The notes: generated from the letters alone by a model not told the origin. Counted from the first letter of the stretch, positions 33,806-43,403 are shown. The stretch is 64,000 nucleotides of DNA from Acidobacteriota bacterium (GCA_039030395.1 JBCCEF010000013.1:1-64000); one strand, 5' to 3'. A program made the numbers and translations.

Positions 33806-34602
33806 GCGCGACCCCTCGATCAAAAAACCACCTCAAGCCCCCCTCGCCTCTGTGGTTGTTCCTGGAGCCGCGAGCGATCTACGAGGCGGCCGCCTCGGTG
33901 ATGGCCATGCCGGTGCTGAACAAGGCGCCGCGCGGCGACGGACACGGCGTACTGGTTCTCCCCGGCTACCTGGCGAGCGATCTGTCGACGGAGCCGCTGC
34001 GCGCCTACCTGCGCCATCTCGGCTATCGTCCCTTTCGCTGGCGCCTCGGCCGCAACCTCGGGCTGCGGCCAGGCCTCGAACGGCGCATGGCGGCGCGGCT
34101 GGCAGAAGTGCGCCGCCGCACGGATCGCCGGGTGAGCTTGATCGGCTGGAGCCTCGGCGGCATCTATGCCCGCGAGCTGGCGCGACAGCACCCGGACTCG
34201 GTACGACAGGTGATCACCCTCGGCAGCCCGTTCACCGGCAACCCCAAAGCCAACTGGTCTTGGCGGCTCTTCGAGCGCACCAGCGGCTTCAAGATCGACG
34301 ACATGGACCCCGAGGAGATCGCCGCCCGCCAGCAGACTCCGCCGGTGCCCACCACCGCCATCTACTCGCGCTCCGACGGTGTCACCGCCTGGCAGTGTTG
34401 CGTCGAGCAGGAAAGCGACCGGAGCGAGAGCGTCGAGGTGGTCGGCAGCCACTTGGGTATGGGCTTCAATCCACTGGTACTGCACGTCATCGCCGATCGG
34501 CTGGCCCAGGAACCGGGCCAATGGAGGCCCTTCGAGCGCGAGGGCCTGAGGAAGTATCTCTATCCGAGGCCAGGGCACCCAACGAACCGTCCGGCGGAAT
34601 GA
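33802..34602 (+). CDS. alpha/beta hydrolase (lipase/esterase-like)
   Basis: 266 residues. The nucleophile elbow GWSLGG and the oxyanion-side LVLPGYLASD at the N-terminus mark an alpha/beta hydrolase, and HLGMGFNP near the C-terminus supplies a likely catalytic His. No signal peptide. It overlaps the WS/DGAT gene by 4 nt, and such hydrolases often neighbour WS/DGAT genes, so a role in neutral-lipid turnover is likely (inference from position). A hairpin follows the stop. Confidence 0.85.
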   Translation: MSATPRSKNHLKPPSPLWLFLEPRAIYEAAASVMAMPVLNKAPRGDGHGVLVLPGYLASDLSTEPLRAYLRHLGYRPFRWRLGRNLGLRPGLERRMAARLAEVRRRTDRRVSLIGWSLGGIYARELARQHPDSVRQVITLGSPFTGNPKANWSWRLFERTSGFKIDDMDPEEIAARQQTPPVPTTAIYSRSDGVTAWQCCVEQESDRSESVEVVGSHLGMGFNPLVLHVIADRLAQEPGQWRPFEREGLRKYLYPRPGHPTNRPAE

Positions 34603-34611
34603 AACGAGATC

Positions 34612-34638
34612 CGGCGAGGCCTCAGGAAGCCCTCGCCG
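34612..34638 (+). terminator. hairpin after the hydrolase gene
   Basis: CGGCGAGG (34612-34619) pairs with CCTCGCCG (34631-34638) over an 11-nt loop, 10 nt after the stop. There is no T-run, so it is a weak terminator call. Confidence 0.35.
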
Positions 34639-34680
34639 TGCGACGATGGATCCCTGATAGGCTTCCTTCCTGGAGCCATC

Positions 34681-35697
34681 ATGACCGTTCGCGACATTCG
34701 CCCCGCAGTCTCCGATCCACCCGTGCGCTCCCCAGCGGAACAGGCCGAAGAGGAGCGCAATCCCGGCATGGAGCTGGATCTCGGCTGGGTGCGCGACGTG
34801 CGGGTCAACACCAGCGCCGTCGAGCGCCGAGCCGCCACCTTACCCAAGCGGCGCAGCGTCAAGAAGGACTGGCAGGCCGCCTGGCAACTCCGGGCGATCA
34901 CCTGCATCGATCTGACCACACTGGCTGGCGACGACACGCCGGGCCGGGTCAAGCGGCTGTGCGCCAAAGCTCGGCAGCCGATCCGACGGGACATCCTCGA
35001 AGGCCTGGGGGTGGGAGATCTCGACCTCAAGGTGGCGGCGGTGTGCGTGTACCACTCGATGATCGAAACCGCCGTCCGCGCCCTCGAAGGGTCCGGCATC
35101 CCGGTGTGCGCCGTCTCCACCGGCTTCCCGGCCGGCCTCTCGCCCTTCGAGCAGCGACTGGCGGAGGTGCACGCCTCGGTCGCCGCCGGTGCCCGGGAGA
35201 TCGACATCGTCATCACCCGCGCCCACGTCCTCAACGGTGACTGGCCGGCCCTCTACGACGAGGTTCGCGCCTTCCGCGAAGCCTGCGGCGATGCTCATTT
35301 GAAGGCGATCCTCGCCACCGGGGAACTCGCCACCCTGCGCAACGTCGCCCGCGCCAGCCTGGTGGCGATGATGGCCGGCGCCGATTTCATCAAGACCTCC
35401 ACCGGCAAAGAAAAGGCCAACGCCACCCTACCGGTGAGCCTGGTGATGGTGCGGGCGCTGCGCGAGTACCACGAGCGCACCGGCCACGCCGTCGGCTTCA
35501 AGCCCGCCGGCGGCATTTCCACCGCCAAGCAGGCGGTGGAGTGGCTGGCGATGATGAAAGACGAGGTGGGCGACGGCTGGCTGACCAACGACCGCTTCCG
35601 CTTCGGCGCCAGCAGCCTGCTGGGAGATCTCGAACGGCAACTCGAACACCATCTCACCGGGCGCTACTCGGCGTCCTTCCGCCACCCCATCGCCTGA
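34681..35697 (+). CDS. deoC: deoxyribose-phosphate aldolase
   Basis: 338 residues. DERA splits 2-deoxyribose-5-phosphate into glyceraldehyde-3-phosphate and acetaldehyde. The Schiff-base Lys is in DFIKTSTGKE, the second catalytic Lys in VGFKPAGGIS, and the Asp in REIDIVITRAH. The protein is longer than the E. coli enzyme (about 260) because of an N-terminal extension of about 70 residues, as in the long DERA type. It lies 11 nt before a two-domain aldehyde dehydrogenase gene, which could oxidise the acetaldehyde it releases. Confidence 0.95.
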   Translation: MTVRDIRPAVSDPPVRSPAEQAEEERNPGMELDLGWVRDVRVNTSAVERRAATLPKRRSVKKDWQAAWQLRAITCIDLTTLAGDDTPGRVKRLCAKARQPIRRDILEGLGVGDLDLKVAAVCVYHSMIETAVRALEGSGIPVCAVSTGFPAGLSPFEQRLAEVHASVAAGAREIDIVITRAHVLNGDWPALYDEVRAFREACGDAHLKAILATGELATLRNVARASLVAMMAGADFIKTSTGKEKANATLPVSLVMVRALREYHERTGHAVGFKPAGGISTAKQAVEWLAMMKDEVGDGWLTNDRFRFGASSLLGDLERQLEHHLTGRYSASFRHPIA

Positions 35698-35708
35698 GGA
35701 TCGCCGAA

Positions 35709-38102
35709 ATGAGCGTCGCCGAAATCTTCGAATCCATGGAGTACGGCCCGGCGCCGGAATCCGCCGCCCCGGCCGAGGAATGGCTGGAGCGGCACGACCG
35801 TCGCTTCGGACCCTTCATCGCCGGCGAGTTGCGCTCGGAGGCCTCCGGCGGCGACTTCGAGACCCACGCACCGGGCTCCGGAAAGGTGCTCGGGCGCATC
35901 GCCCAGTGCGGCCCACGGGAGGTCGACGAGGCGGTGGCGGCAGCTCGCGCGGCGCAGTCGGACTGGTGGAAGATCGGCGGCTACGGCCGCGCTCGCCACC
36001 TTTACGCCATCGCCCGCAAGATCCAGAAACACTCGCGGCGCCTGGCGGTGCTCGAATCCCTCGACAACGGCAAGCCGATCCGCGAGAGCCGCGACCTCGA
36101 CGTGCCGCTGGCGGCCCGCCACTTTTACCACCACGCCGGCTGGGCGCAAGTCATCGACCAGCGCCACCCGAACTGGCGGCCGCTGGGGGTGGCCGGCCAG
36201 ATCATCCCCTGGAACTTCCCGCTGCTGATGCTCGCCTGGAAAATCGCGCCGGCCCTGGCAACGGGCAACACCATCGTGTTGAAGCCGGCGGAATTCACTT
36301 CACTGTCGGCCATCGCCTTCGCCGAGCTGTGCCGCGATGCCGGCCTGCCGCCGGGGGTGGTCAATCTGGTCACCGGTGACGGCGCCGTCGGCGAGATGAT
36401 CGTCGCCCATCCGGACATCGACAAGATCGCCTTCACCGGCTCCACGGAGGTCGGCCGCGTCCTGCGCCGGGACACCGCCGGCACCGGCAAGAAACTGTCG
36501 TTGGAACTCGGCGGCAAATCGCCCTTCGTGGTGTTCGACGACGCGGACCTGGACGGCGCCGTCGAGGGCGTGGTGGACGCCATATGGTTCAACCAGGGCG
36601 AGGTGTGTTGCGCCGGTTCGCGGCTGCTGGTGCAGGAGGGCGTGGCGGAGCGCTTCCACGACAAGCTGAGGACCCGCATGGAAACCCTGCGCCTGGGCGA
36701 CCCGCTGGACAAGGCGATCGACATCGGCGCCGTGGTGGCGCCGGTGCAGCTCGAACGCATCAAGGCTCTGGTCGACCGCGGGGTCGAGGAAGGCGCCACC
36801 CTCTGGCAACCTGCGGCGACTTGCCCGACGGACGGTTGGTTTTTCCCCCCCACGCTGCTGACCGGCGTCGAGCCGGCGGACACCGTGGCGCAGGAGGAGA
36901 TTTTCGGTCCGGTGCTGGTGTCGATGACCTTCCGCACGCCGGACGAGGCGGTCGCCCTGGCCAACAACACTCGCTACGGCCTGGCCGGCAGCGTGTGGAC
37001 CGAGAACATCAACCTCGCCCTGCAGGTGGCGGCGCGCATCAAAGCCGGTACCTTGTGGATCAACTGCACCAACCAGTTCGACGCCGCCGCCGGCTTCGGC
37101 GGCTACCGCGAGAGCGGTTACGGCCGTGAGGGCGGCGAAGAGGGGCTGTGGGAGTACATCCGCCCGGCCTGGGAACTGGCAACCGAGCAGAAACCGCAGA
37201 AGGTGGCCAAGAAACCTTCCAAGAAGGCGAAGGGCAAGCCGGCCGCCGTGGCGATCGGCATCGACCGCACCGCCAAGATGTACATCGGCGGCAAGCAGGC
37301 GCGCCCGGACGGCGGCTACAGCCGCTCCGTCGTGGGTCCTGACGGCTCACCGGTGGGCGAGATCGGCGAGGGCAACCGCAAGGACATCCGCAACGCCGTC
37401 GCCGCCGCTCGCAAGGCCGGTCCCGGCTGGGCCAAGGCGAGCGCCCACCTGCGGGCACAGATCCTCTTCTATGTCGCCGAAAACCTCGAACCGCGCAAGG
37501 CGGAGCTGGCCGGCCGCATCGTCGCCATGACCGGCGCCACGGCCAAGGCCTCCTCCCAGGAAGTCGAGCGCGCCATCGAGCGCTGGTTCCTGTGGGCCGG
37601 CTGGGCGGACAAATACGCCGGCACGGTGCAGGCGGTGCCGATCCGCAATTTCACCTTCGCCGTGCACGAACCCCTGGGCACCCTAGGGATCGTCTGCCCG
37701 GACGAGAATCCCCTTCTGGCCTTCACATCCACCGTCGCCCCGGCCCTCGCCATGGGCAACACCGTGGTGGCGGTCCCGTCCGAGGCCCACCCCCTGGCGG
37801 CAACGGACCTCTATCAGGTGTTCGAGACCTCCGATGTGCCGGCTGGCGTCGTCAACATCGTCACCGGCGAGCGGTCCGTCCTGGCGCCGGAGATGGCGAA
37901 GCACGACGACCTCGACGGTCTCTGGTACTTCGGCCCCAAGGCCGAAGCGGAGCCCCTGGAGAGCGCTTCCATCGGCAACCTCAAGCGCACCTGGGTCGGC
38001 CACCCGGGCCGCGATTGGACGAACTCCGAGCAAGGCGCTGGCGAAGAATTTCTGCGCCACGCCATCCAGGTGAAGAACATCTGGGTGCCCTGGGGCGAGT
38101 AG
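35709..38102 (+). CDS. two-domain aldehyde dehydrogenase (ALDH16-like)
   Basis: 797 residues made of two ALDH modules. The first (about 40-500) has the NAD-binding PWNFPLLMLAWKIAPAL, FTGSTEVGR, the general-base ELGGKSPFVVFDDADLD and a catalytic Cys in NQGEVCCAGSR, so it is probably active. After a Lys/Pro linker the second module (about 515-797) starts with MYIGGKQARPDGG and keeps the NAD-domain and VAVPSEAHPL/NIVTGE regions, but has no catalytic Cys and is short at the C-terminus. This active-plus-pseudo design is that of ALDH16, in which the extra domain forms a composite protein. The ATG at 35709 follows GAGGA. It is coupled to deoC in deoxyribose use. Confidence 0.9.
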   Translation: MSVAEIFESMEYGPAPESAAPAEEWLERHDRRFGPFIAGELRSEASGGDFETHAPGSGKVLGRIAQCGPREVDEAVAAARAAQSDWWKIGGYGRARHLYAIARKIQKHSRRLAVLESLDNGKPIRESRDLDVPLAARHFYHHAGWAQVIDQRHPNWRPLGVAGQIIPWNFPLLMLAWKIAPALATGNTIVLKPAEFTSLSAIAFAELCRDAGLPPGVVNLVTGDGAVGEMIVAHPDIDKIAFTGSTEVGRVLRRDTAGTGKKLSLELGGKSPFVVFDDADLDGAVEGVVDAIWFNQGEVCCAGSRLLVQEGVAERFHDKLRTRMETLRLGDPLDKAIDIGAVVAPVQLERIKALVDRGVEEGATLWQPAATCPTDGWFFPPTLLTGVEPADTVAQEEIFGPVLVSMTFRTPDEAVALANNTRYGLAGSVWTENINLALQVAARIKAGTLWINCTNQFDAAAGFGGYRESGYGREGGEEGLWEYIRPAWELATEQKPQKVAKKPSKKAKGKPAAVAIGIDRTAKMYIGGKQARPDGGYSRSVVGPDGSPVGEIGEGNRKDIRNAVAAARKAGPGWAKASAHLRAQILFYVAENLEPRKAELAGRIVAMTGATAKASSQEVERAIERWFLWAGWADKYAGTVQAVPIRNFTFAVHEPLGTLGIVCPDENPLLAFTSTVAPALAMGNTVVAVPSEAHPLAATDLYQVFETSDVPAGVVNIVTGERSVLAPEMAKHDDLDGLWYFGPKAEAEPLESASIGNLKRTWVGHPGRDWTNSEQGAGEEFLRHAIQVKNIWVPWGE

Positions 38103-38107
38103 TCTTC

Positions 38108-39052
38108 TTGCAACCTCGGCAGCCGGCGAAGGCCATCGCCGCCCTGATTCTTCTCGCGGCCTGCACCAGTGCGGCCCCGAAGCCTCCACGGTTCTTGGCG
38201 GCTCCCGTCCCTCTCACTTCCGGGGGATCGAACTACAAACCGGCGTGGTCCCCCGACGGCCGGCGCCTGGCCTTCGAGTCGAATCGCGACGGGAACCTCG
38301 AAATCTACACAATGAATGCGGATGGCTCGAATCCGCGGCGCGTCACCCGCCATGCCGCGACGGACGCCGGACCGTCCTGGTCTCCGGACGGCGAACGGAT
38401 CTTCTTCTACTCGAACCGGTCCTCGGAGGAGAATCCGGACGGGCGCTGGCGGCTCTACTCGACCGCGGCGGACGGCTCCGATGTCGAATCCTTCGGCCCG
38501 GGCCGGCACGATGAGTTTCGGCCGGTGGCATCGCCGGACGGGCGCTTCATCGCCTACGACGCCTGGACCGAGAGTGCCGGCACTCACCAGGTCTTCGTCT
38601 ACGACCCAGCGAAGGACGAAGCGACTCAGTTGACCCGCACCCGGTCCTACGAGTCGGCGCCCCAGTGGTCACCGGACGGCTCGCGCATCGCGTTCTTTTC
38701 GGAGCGAGATTTTCCGCCGGCGGAGGACCGTCGGCGCACTCCGGCGGAGATCTACACCATGGCGCCTGATGGCTCGGACCTTCGCCGGATCACCCAACTC
38801 GGTGTCCGCAGCCACTATCCAGCCTGGTCGCCGGACGGGCGCTGGCTGGCCTTCGAGTCCGACCGCGAGGGCAATACCGACATCTACCTGGTACGGCCGG
38901 ACGGAAGCGGCCTCACCCCCCTCACCCAGCACCCGGCGCCGGACCTCGGCGTCACGTGGTCGCCGGACGGCTCACGCCTCGTCTTCGTCTCCGAACGAGA
39001 TGGAACGGCGCAGATCTACCTCGCCTCCTTCGCTCTCTCGAAGAGGCCCTGA
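38108..39052 (+). CDS. TolB/WD40-like beta-propeller lipoprotein
   Basis: About 314 residues. A TTG start at 38108, after GGGGCGAG, gives a short lipoprotein signal (AIAALILLAAC, lipobox LAAC). The body has six PD40/TolB-type repeats with the motif (P/S)-x-W-SPDG-x-(R)-(L/I)-(A/F)-F-x-S-(N/D)-R, for example YKPAWSPDGRRLAFESNRDG, forming a beta-propeller. Such proteins are periplasmic or surface scaffolds, often without enzyme activity. There is no ATG near the expected start, so the exact first codon is uncertain. It immediately follows the dehydrogenase gene. Confidence 0.8.
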   Translation: MQPRQPAKAIAALILLAACTSAAPKPPRFLAAPVPLTSGGSNYKPAWSPDGRRLAFESNRDGNLEIYTMNADGSNPRRVTRHAATDAGPSWSPDGERIFFYSNRSSEENPDGRWRLYSTAADGSDVESFGPGRHDEFRPVASPDGRFIAYDAWTESAGTHQVFVYDPAKDEATQLTRTRSYESAPQWSPDGSRIAFFSERDFPPAEDRRRTPAEIYTMAPDGSDLRRITQLGVRSHYPAWSPDGRWLAFESDREGNTDIYLVRPDGSGLTPLTQHPAPDLGVTWSPDGSRLVFVSERDGTAQIYLASFALSKRP

Positions 39053-39499
39053 ATGCCCGAAGGCCCCGAGATCCGCCGCGCGACGGATCGGCTGGACGCC
39101 GCTTCGCCGGCAGATTGACCACGAAGGTCGAACTCGCCTTCGACGAACTCAGATCGTTCGAGGGCAAACTGACCGGCGTCGAAATCGAGTCCGTCCGCGC
39201 GGCATAACCGTCCTCACCCGTTTCGCCAACGGGCGGGTCATCTACCCCCACAACCAGCTGCTTTTCAGCGCTCCGGATATTGAGGTGCTGCGCGCCGACG
39301 GTCTCCGCAAGCACCCCTTCCTCTTCCGTCTCGGCCCGGACGCACTCGACGAGAGCACCACCGCGGAGACCCTCGTCGAGCGCCTCGGCGACGAGCGGTT
39401 TCAGGGCCGCGCCCCCGGCGGCCGGCGGCGGACGGATCGGAGAAGATCGCCGCCGCCGACCGGCGGCAGTACCTTTGCCCGGAGTGTCAGGGGGGCTGA
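39053..39499 (+). pseudogene. nei: decayed endonuclease VIII (Nei/Fpg family) gene
   Basis: The remnant opens with MPEGPEIRRATDRL, the invariant N-terminus of endonuclease VIII (catalytic Pro2, Glu3). The first frame stops at 39117. The protein resumes in a second frame (FAGRLTTKVELAFDELRSF...VEIESVRA), then in a third (GITVLTRFANGRVIYPHNQL...DGLRKHPFLFRLGPDALDE...DERFQGR). About 40 nt later a fragment SEKIAAADRRQYLCPECQ remains from the C-terminal zinc finger. So there are two frameshifts and an internal deletion of roughly 100 residues, removing the helix-two-turn-helix and the first zinc-finger Cys pair. The gene cannot give a working glycosylase. Its end overlaps the convergent gene by 13 nt. 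Confidence 0.85.
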
Positions 39500-41313
39500 G
39501 GCGAAACCCTCAAGACTGTCCAGCTCGGCCCGGCGGAGTGTTCGCAGGCTCCGTCGGCACACAGAAATGCGTTGACCAGATACCGACCCGGCGGCAAATC
39601 GCTCGGGGCAAACCGACCTTGGAACCGCTGATTGCGATCGATTTGCAGTCTTTTCTCCAGCACCAAGGCATTCGGATCGCTGCCCTCATAGAAAGAGAAC
39701 ACAAGGCTTCGCCCACCGGACACCGGACGCGTCACCCGACCGGTGAGAACGATCGGTTCGACGCCGTGGGTCCAGTCGAGCGGAAGGGGCTGCTCCAGCT
39801 CGATTCTCGTCCAATCGCCCGACTCGAGGTGAGAGAGCCGACTGAAGGACCAGGGCGCCGCGGGTGCACCCTGCAGCGGCTCGATGGCGGTTTCGACCTG
39901 CACGTTTCCGCCGGTGGCGGCTTCGATCGAGCCATAGCCGAGCCAGGAGGTGGCCTCCGCCTTGCCCCGCAGCCGGGCGTAGTAGGTCCAGAACTTGAGT
40001 TCGTCCGGATCCAGCAGCCGGTCGCGGGACACCACCACCGTCGCCCAGCCGAGCGGGCTCGGGATCGTCGGGCCGGAGCGCGGACCATGCACCCGAACGA
40101 TGTCCCGCAGGGTGCGGCGCACCCAGGCGTCTTCCAGCTCCCGGCCCTCCGGATTGCCACCATCGGCAAGCTGGCTCTGATCCTCTGCCAGCTCCACCGC
40201 CGGATTCTCGTTCTCCGGCAGCAGTCCCATCCCGTAGAGCGTGAGCGGATGGAACCGGAACGGTGCCGCACGATTGCGACGCACGGTGCGATCACCGGGC
40301 CGAACTTCGTGCTCACCGGTGAGATCGAAGGCGACCAGCGTAGCCGGCCCGCGCCACAGCGGGGCGTGGATCCAGCCTGGATCGGAGAAGGGCTCGATGC
40401 AGGCGATGGTGGTCCAGTCGAAATAGTGACCATAGTGGTGCGCCAACTCGTGCGACACGGCCTTCTGGCTCAGACCTTCGCTATCCGGGTAGAAATGCAT
40501 CGCATCGAGCCCACCGCATTCCCCGTAGACCGAGGAGCAGTCGAACACCCCATCGGTGTGGCCGATGCCGTGCACCTTATTGCGTACCGCCTGGTAGAAA
40601 CCGCCCCAGCGGGCGAGGTGAGGCTCGTGCGGGTACACGGCAAGCGTCGTGTACTTGCCCTTGAAGTGCTCGAAGAATCGGCGAGCCACCTCGTGGAGCA
40701 GAAGGCTCTGATCGTCCGTACCGATGCGGGACGCCCCGAAGTCCGGAATCCGCAGATTGACCAGGTGGCGGGTGAACTGGAGGTCGTGGTTCACCCGAAC
40801 CACCGGTACCTCGGGTGCTTCCATCAGGGCACTGGCCGCGAACCGAAGGCGCACGCCGAAGGGGTCCGATCCACCCGGAACCGCCAGTTTTCCCCAATCG
40901 ATCCAGGGACCATCCGTTCCAACCGTCCGTGCCTCAACTTGTTGGCGCGATCTCTCCAGTGACCATGAGAGATCGAACACGCTCACGACTCGGCCGCACA
41001 CCGTGCGTACCAATCGGCGGCGGAGCCAGGTCGTGACGAGTCCATCCTCCTCGAAGAAATGCGTCAGCTCCGGCACATCCCCCACGACCAGCACTCCCGA
41101 CAGTCGCACCTCTTCAGCGAGGTTCGCCGTCAAAATGGACGGCTCTTGCCGAAAGTAGATCGGCCCCTCGGCGAGGTGACCGCCGCCGGCACACGGATCC
41201 ACCGAATCCGGGCAGACGGCAGTGTGACGCGATCCGTCTCCACACTGGTAGCCGCTGGCGGCCGAGGAGTACAGCAAAAGCCCCGCGACGATGCTCAGGA
41301 AGCGCCAGTTCAT
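39487..41313 (-). CDS. secreted HExxH metallopeptidase-like protein
   Basis: 608 residues with a Sec signal peptide (MNWRFLSIVAGLLLYSSAAS). A zinc-binding HELAH in KAVSHELAHHYGHYFDW lies near the middle, preceded by an HGIGHTDGVFDCSSVYGECG segment that may contribute ligands or disulfides. The C-terminal 150 residues are beta-rich (LVFSFYEGSDPNALVLEK...) and look like an adhesion or carbohydrate-binding-type module. Family not recognised beyond the zincin signature. The ATG at 41313 overlaps the stop of the gene upstream (ATGA); longer frames would run into that gene. The pair probably works together at the cell surface. Confidence 0.78.
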   Translation of the reverse strand: MNWRFLSIVAGLLLYSSAASGYQCGDGSRHTAVCPDSVDPCAGGGHLAEGPIYFRQEPSILTANLAEEVRLSGVLVVGDVPELTHFFEEDGLVTTWLRRRLVRTVCGRVVSVFDLSWSLERSRQQVEARTVGTDGPWIDWGKLAVPGGSDPFGVRLRFAASALMEAPEVPVVRVNHDLQFTRHLVNLRIPDFGASRIGTDDQSLLLHEVARRFFEHFKGKYTTLAVYPHEPHLARWGGFYQAVRNKVHGIGHTDGVFDCSSVYGECGGLDAMHFYPDSEGLSQKAVSHELAHHYGHYFDWTTIACIEPFSDPGWIHAPLWRGPATLVAFDLTGEHEVRPGDRTVRRNRAAPFRFHPLTLYGMGLLPENENPAVELAEDQSQLADGGNPEGRELEDAWVRRTLRDIVRVHGPRSGPTIPSPLGWATVVVSRDRLLDPDELKFWTYYARLRGKAEATSWLGYGSIEAATGGNVQVETAIEPLQGAPAAPWSFSRLSHLESGDWTRIELEQPLPLDWTHGVEPIVLTGRVTRPVSGGRSLVFSFYEGSDPNALVLEKRLQIDRNQRFQGRFAPSDLPPGRYLVNAFLCADGACEHSAGPSWTVLRVSPQPP

Positions 41314-43403
41314 CAAGAACTCCCGCCGTCGTCGTTCTCCTCGGTCCCGAAGAGGATCGGGAAGAGTTCCGTCATGTCGCGCCGCAGGCCAATGGTGATG
41401 CGCAGGTCGTCGGCGTCCAGGCTTCGGTCCGCATCGAAGGCACCCGCAAGGTGGAGGTCCCACTTCGTGCCCGGCAGCTCGAGCACCATGGCGCCGTCGA
41501 GCTTGAAGCGGTCCATATTGCGGCGGAAGTTGTCGCTACGGCCATAGCCGATCTGGAAGAAACTGCCGTCCAGACGGCCGCCGGAATTGTCGTTGCGGAA
41601 GGCGATACCGACCGTCCAGTCGTCGAGGAAGTCGTCTCGAATCCTGTCTTCGTCCTCGGTCAGGATCGAGAAGCCCCAGCGACCGACGAAATCGAACTGA
41701 ACTTGTTCGCCCGCCTGGGCCCGGCAGATCAACCTTCGGAACCACTTCGCCTCTTCCTTCTCGCGGCGAGGGGCTCCTTTCTCGTCTTCGCAGAATTCCT
41801 CCAAGAAGGCCCAGCGGAATCCGAAATGGAAGGATGCGGCCTCCGCATCGCGGATCACGTTCTCCACATCGGCGGAGCTGGCCGGCGCACTGCGCGTCTC
41901 GACGTTGATCGCCCCAAAGCGGATCTCACCGAAGCCGGAAAACTTGCGCGAGAACGCGTGTTCGAAGAGCGCGCCACCGAAAACCACCGGATCGCCGAAA
42001 GCTCCATCGTCCATGGACTCTTCCATCATCGGGTCAGGCGGCGGTTCTGCCATCATCGGGTCGTCGGCGTCGCCGTCCATCATCATGTCGCTGTCGGCCA
42101 GAAGACCGCCCCGGTAGGTCGAGTACTCGGTGCCGAAGAAGAAGTCCACCCGGTACCGGCGAACGCCGACCTTGAACGTTTGCGTGGCTTCGCAGCCCTT
42201 CGCGTCGAACACCGTTACCGTGTACTCGGTGTCGTGGCGAGGCACGTCACGTAGCCGAGTGCCCTGGATCCGGCCTCCGCCGGCGGGCGGCGGTCCGGTT
42301 GCGGCGAGCGCCCTACGCAAGCGAGCGATCTCCTTCTTCAGCCGCGCCACCTCCGCCTCCGCGTCCTCACGTTGCACGGTACTCGCCGCGATGCGCGCCG
42401 TTTGCTCCCAGCTCAGCAGCGCTCGCTCCGCCTCCAAAAGGGCCGCGAGTTCTCGTTCCGCGTGGTCGAGCCGCAGATCGGCGGTGGCCTGCTCGAGTTC
42501 GGCGTGGCGCAGCGCACCTTTCAGCTCGATCGACTCAACCTGTAGCCGGTCTAAAAGATCCTTCATTTCTTCTCGACGGACGGGAGAGATCTTCGGCTTG
42601 CTTCGAATCGCCTCCGTGAGTTCCGCGCGGCGCTGCTCGTTCTCCGCCAGCTTGTCCCGCACTTCGCAGGCCGTCTTGTCGGCACGTTCCGCACGTTTCC
42701 TAGCGGCGCGCAGCGCCTGTTCCGGGGTGGCCCGTCGAGAGGCTTCGAATGCCAGGCAGGCTGAGCCCTTTCCGCCCACGGCGAAGTGGGGCGTCCACGG
42801 CCGGTCCGCGGCTGGCTTGGCGGCCGCAGCGGACTGGTTGTTCTCGATCTTCTTCGTCTTTAGCCGATAGCCCTTGTAGCCGTCCACACCATCGACGTCC
42901 AGGGTGACGTCCAAGGCTGAACCGTAGGGGACCTGGTCGTCAGGCACTCCGACGAGTTTGAAGCTGGGGGTCTTGTTGCGCTCTACCACGAAGGGCCGAA
43001 GCACTCGACGCACCGTTGGCGAACCGTCGTCGCTCGGATACGTCTTCTCCATCATCACGTACCAGGAGCCGGGACCGAGCTCCGCCGACGGGCAGTTGCG
43101 CCACTCGGTCAGCTCGATGGGCCGGTGGACGGGTACCCCACCGCCGCCATAGGGATCATCCTCGACCCCTGAGGCGACCTCGCCTCGAAACCAGCGGAAG
43201 GTCTCGAAGCTCGGATCCGCTTGGAGCACCGCCTTGCCGGAGCACACCGCCGCCCGTTGCACGGGCCAGGATTCCCAGTTGGGCTCGCAATCGTCGCATT
43301 CCGGCGCCGCAGCTGTACCGGCACCATCTTCCGGCAGGCTCCAGAGTGGAAAGGATAGGGAGAACAGCAGAAACAGCCAGCACATCGGTCCACGAGTCTT
43401 CAT
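41313..43403 (-). CDS. secreted coiled-coil protein with C-terminal barrel-like domain
   Basis: 696 residues. A signal peptide (KTRGPMCWLFLLFSLSFPLW) precedes a Cys-containing N-terminal beta domain, a long Ala/Glu/Arg-rich coiled coil (about 225-375), a short Gly/Pro hinge (PPPAGGGR), and a C-terminal region with alternating hydrophobic beta strands (VDFFFGTEYSTYRGG, FGEIRFGAINVE, FQIGYGRSDNF, ITIGLR), as in outer membrane barrels. An unusual Met/Asp/Pro-rich insert (SDMMMDGDADDPMM...PDPMMEES) lies at about 437-470. I do not recognise the family. It is coupled by ATGA to the HExxH gene. Confidence 0.72.
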   Translation of the reverse strand: MKTRGPMCWLFLLFSLSFPLWSLPEDGAGTAAAPECDDCEPNWESWPVQRAAVCSGKAVLQADPSFETFRWFRGEVASGVEDDPYGGGGVPVHRPIELTEWRNCPSAELGPGSWYVMMEKTYPSDDGSPTVRRVLRPFVVERNKTPSFKLVGVPDDQVPYGSALDVTLDVDGVDGYKGYRLKTKKIENNQSAAAAKPAADRPWTPHFAVGGKGSACLAFEASRRATPEQALRAARKRAERADKTACEVRDKLAENEQRRAELTEAIRSKPKISPVRREEMKDLLDRLQVESIELKGALRHAELEQATADLRLDHAERELAALLEAERALLSWEQTARIAASTVQREDAEAEVARLKKEIARLRRALAATGPPPAGGGRIQGTRLRDVPRHDTEYTVTVFDAKGCEATQTFKVGVRRYRVDFFFGTEYSTYRGGLLADSDMMMDGDADDPMMAEPPPDPMMEESMDDGAFGDPVVFGGALFEHAFSRKFSGFGEIRFGAINVETRSAPASSADVENVIRDAEAASFHFGFRWAFLEEFCEDEKGAPRREKEEAKWFRRLICRAQAGEQVQFDFVGRWGFSILTEDEDRIRDDFLDDWTVGIAFRNDNSGGRLDGSFFQIGYGRSDNFRRNMDRFKLDGAMVLELPGTKWDLHLAGAFDADRSLDADDLRITIGLRRDMTELFPILFGTEENDDGGSS

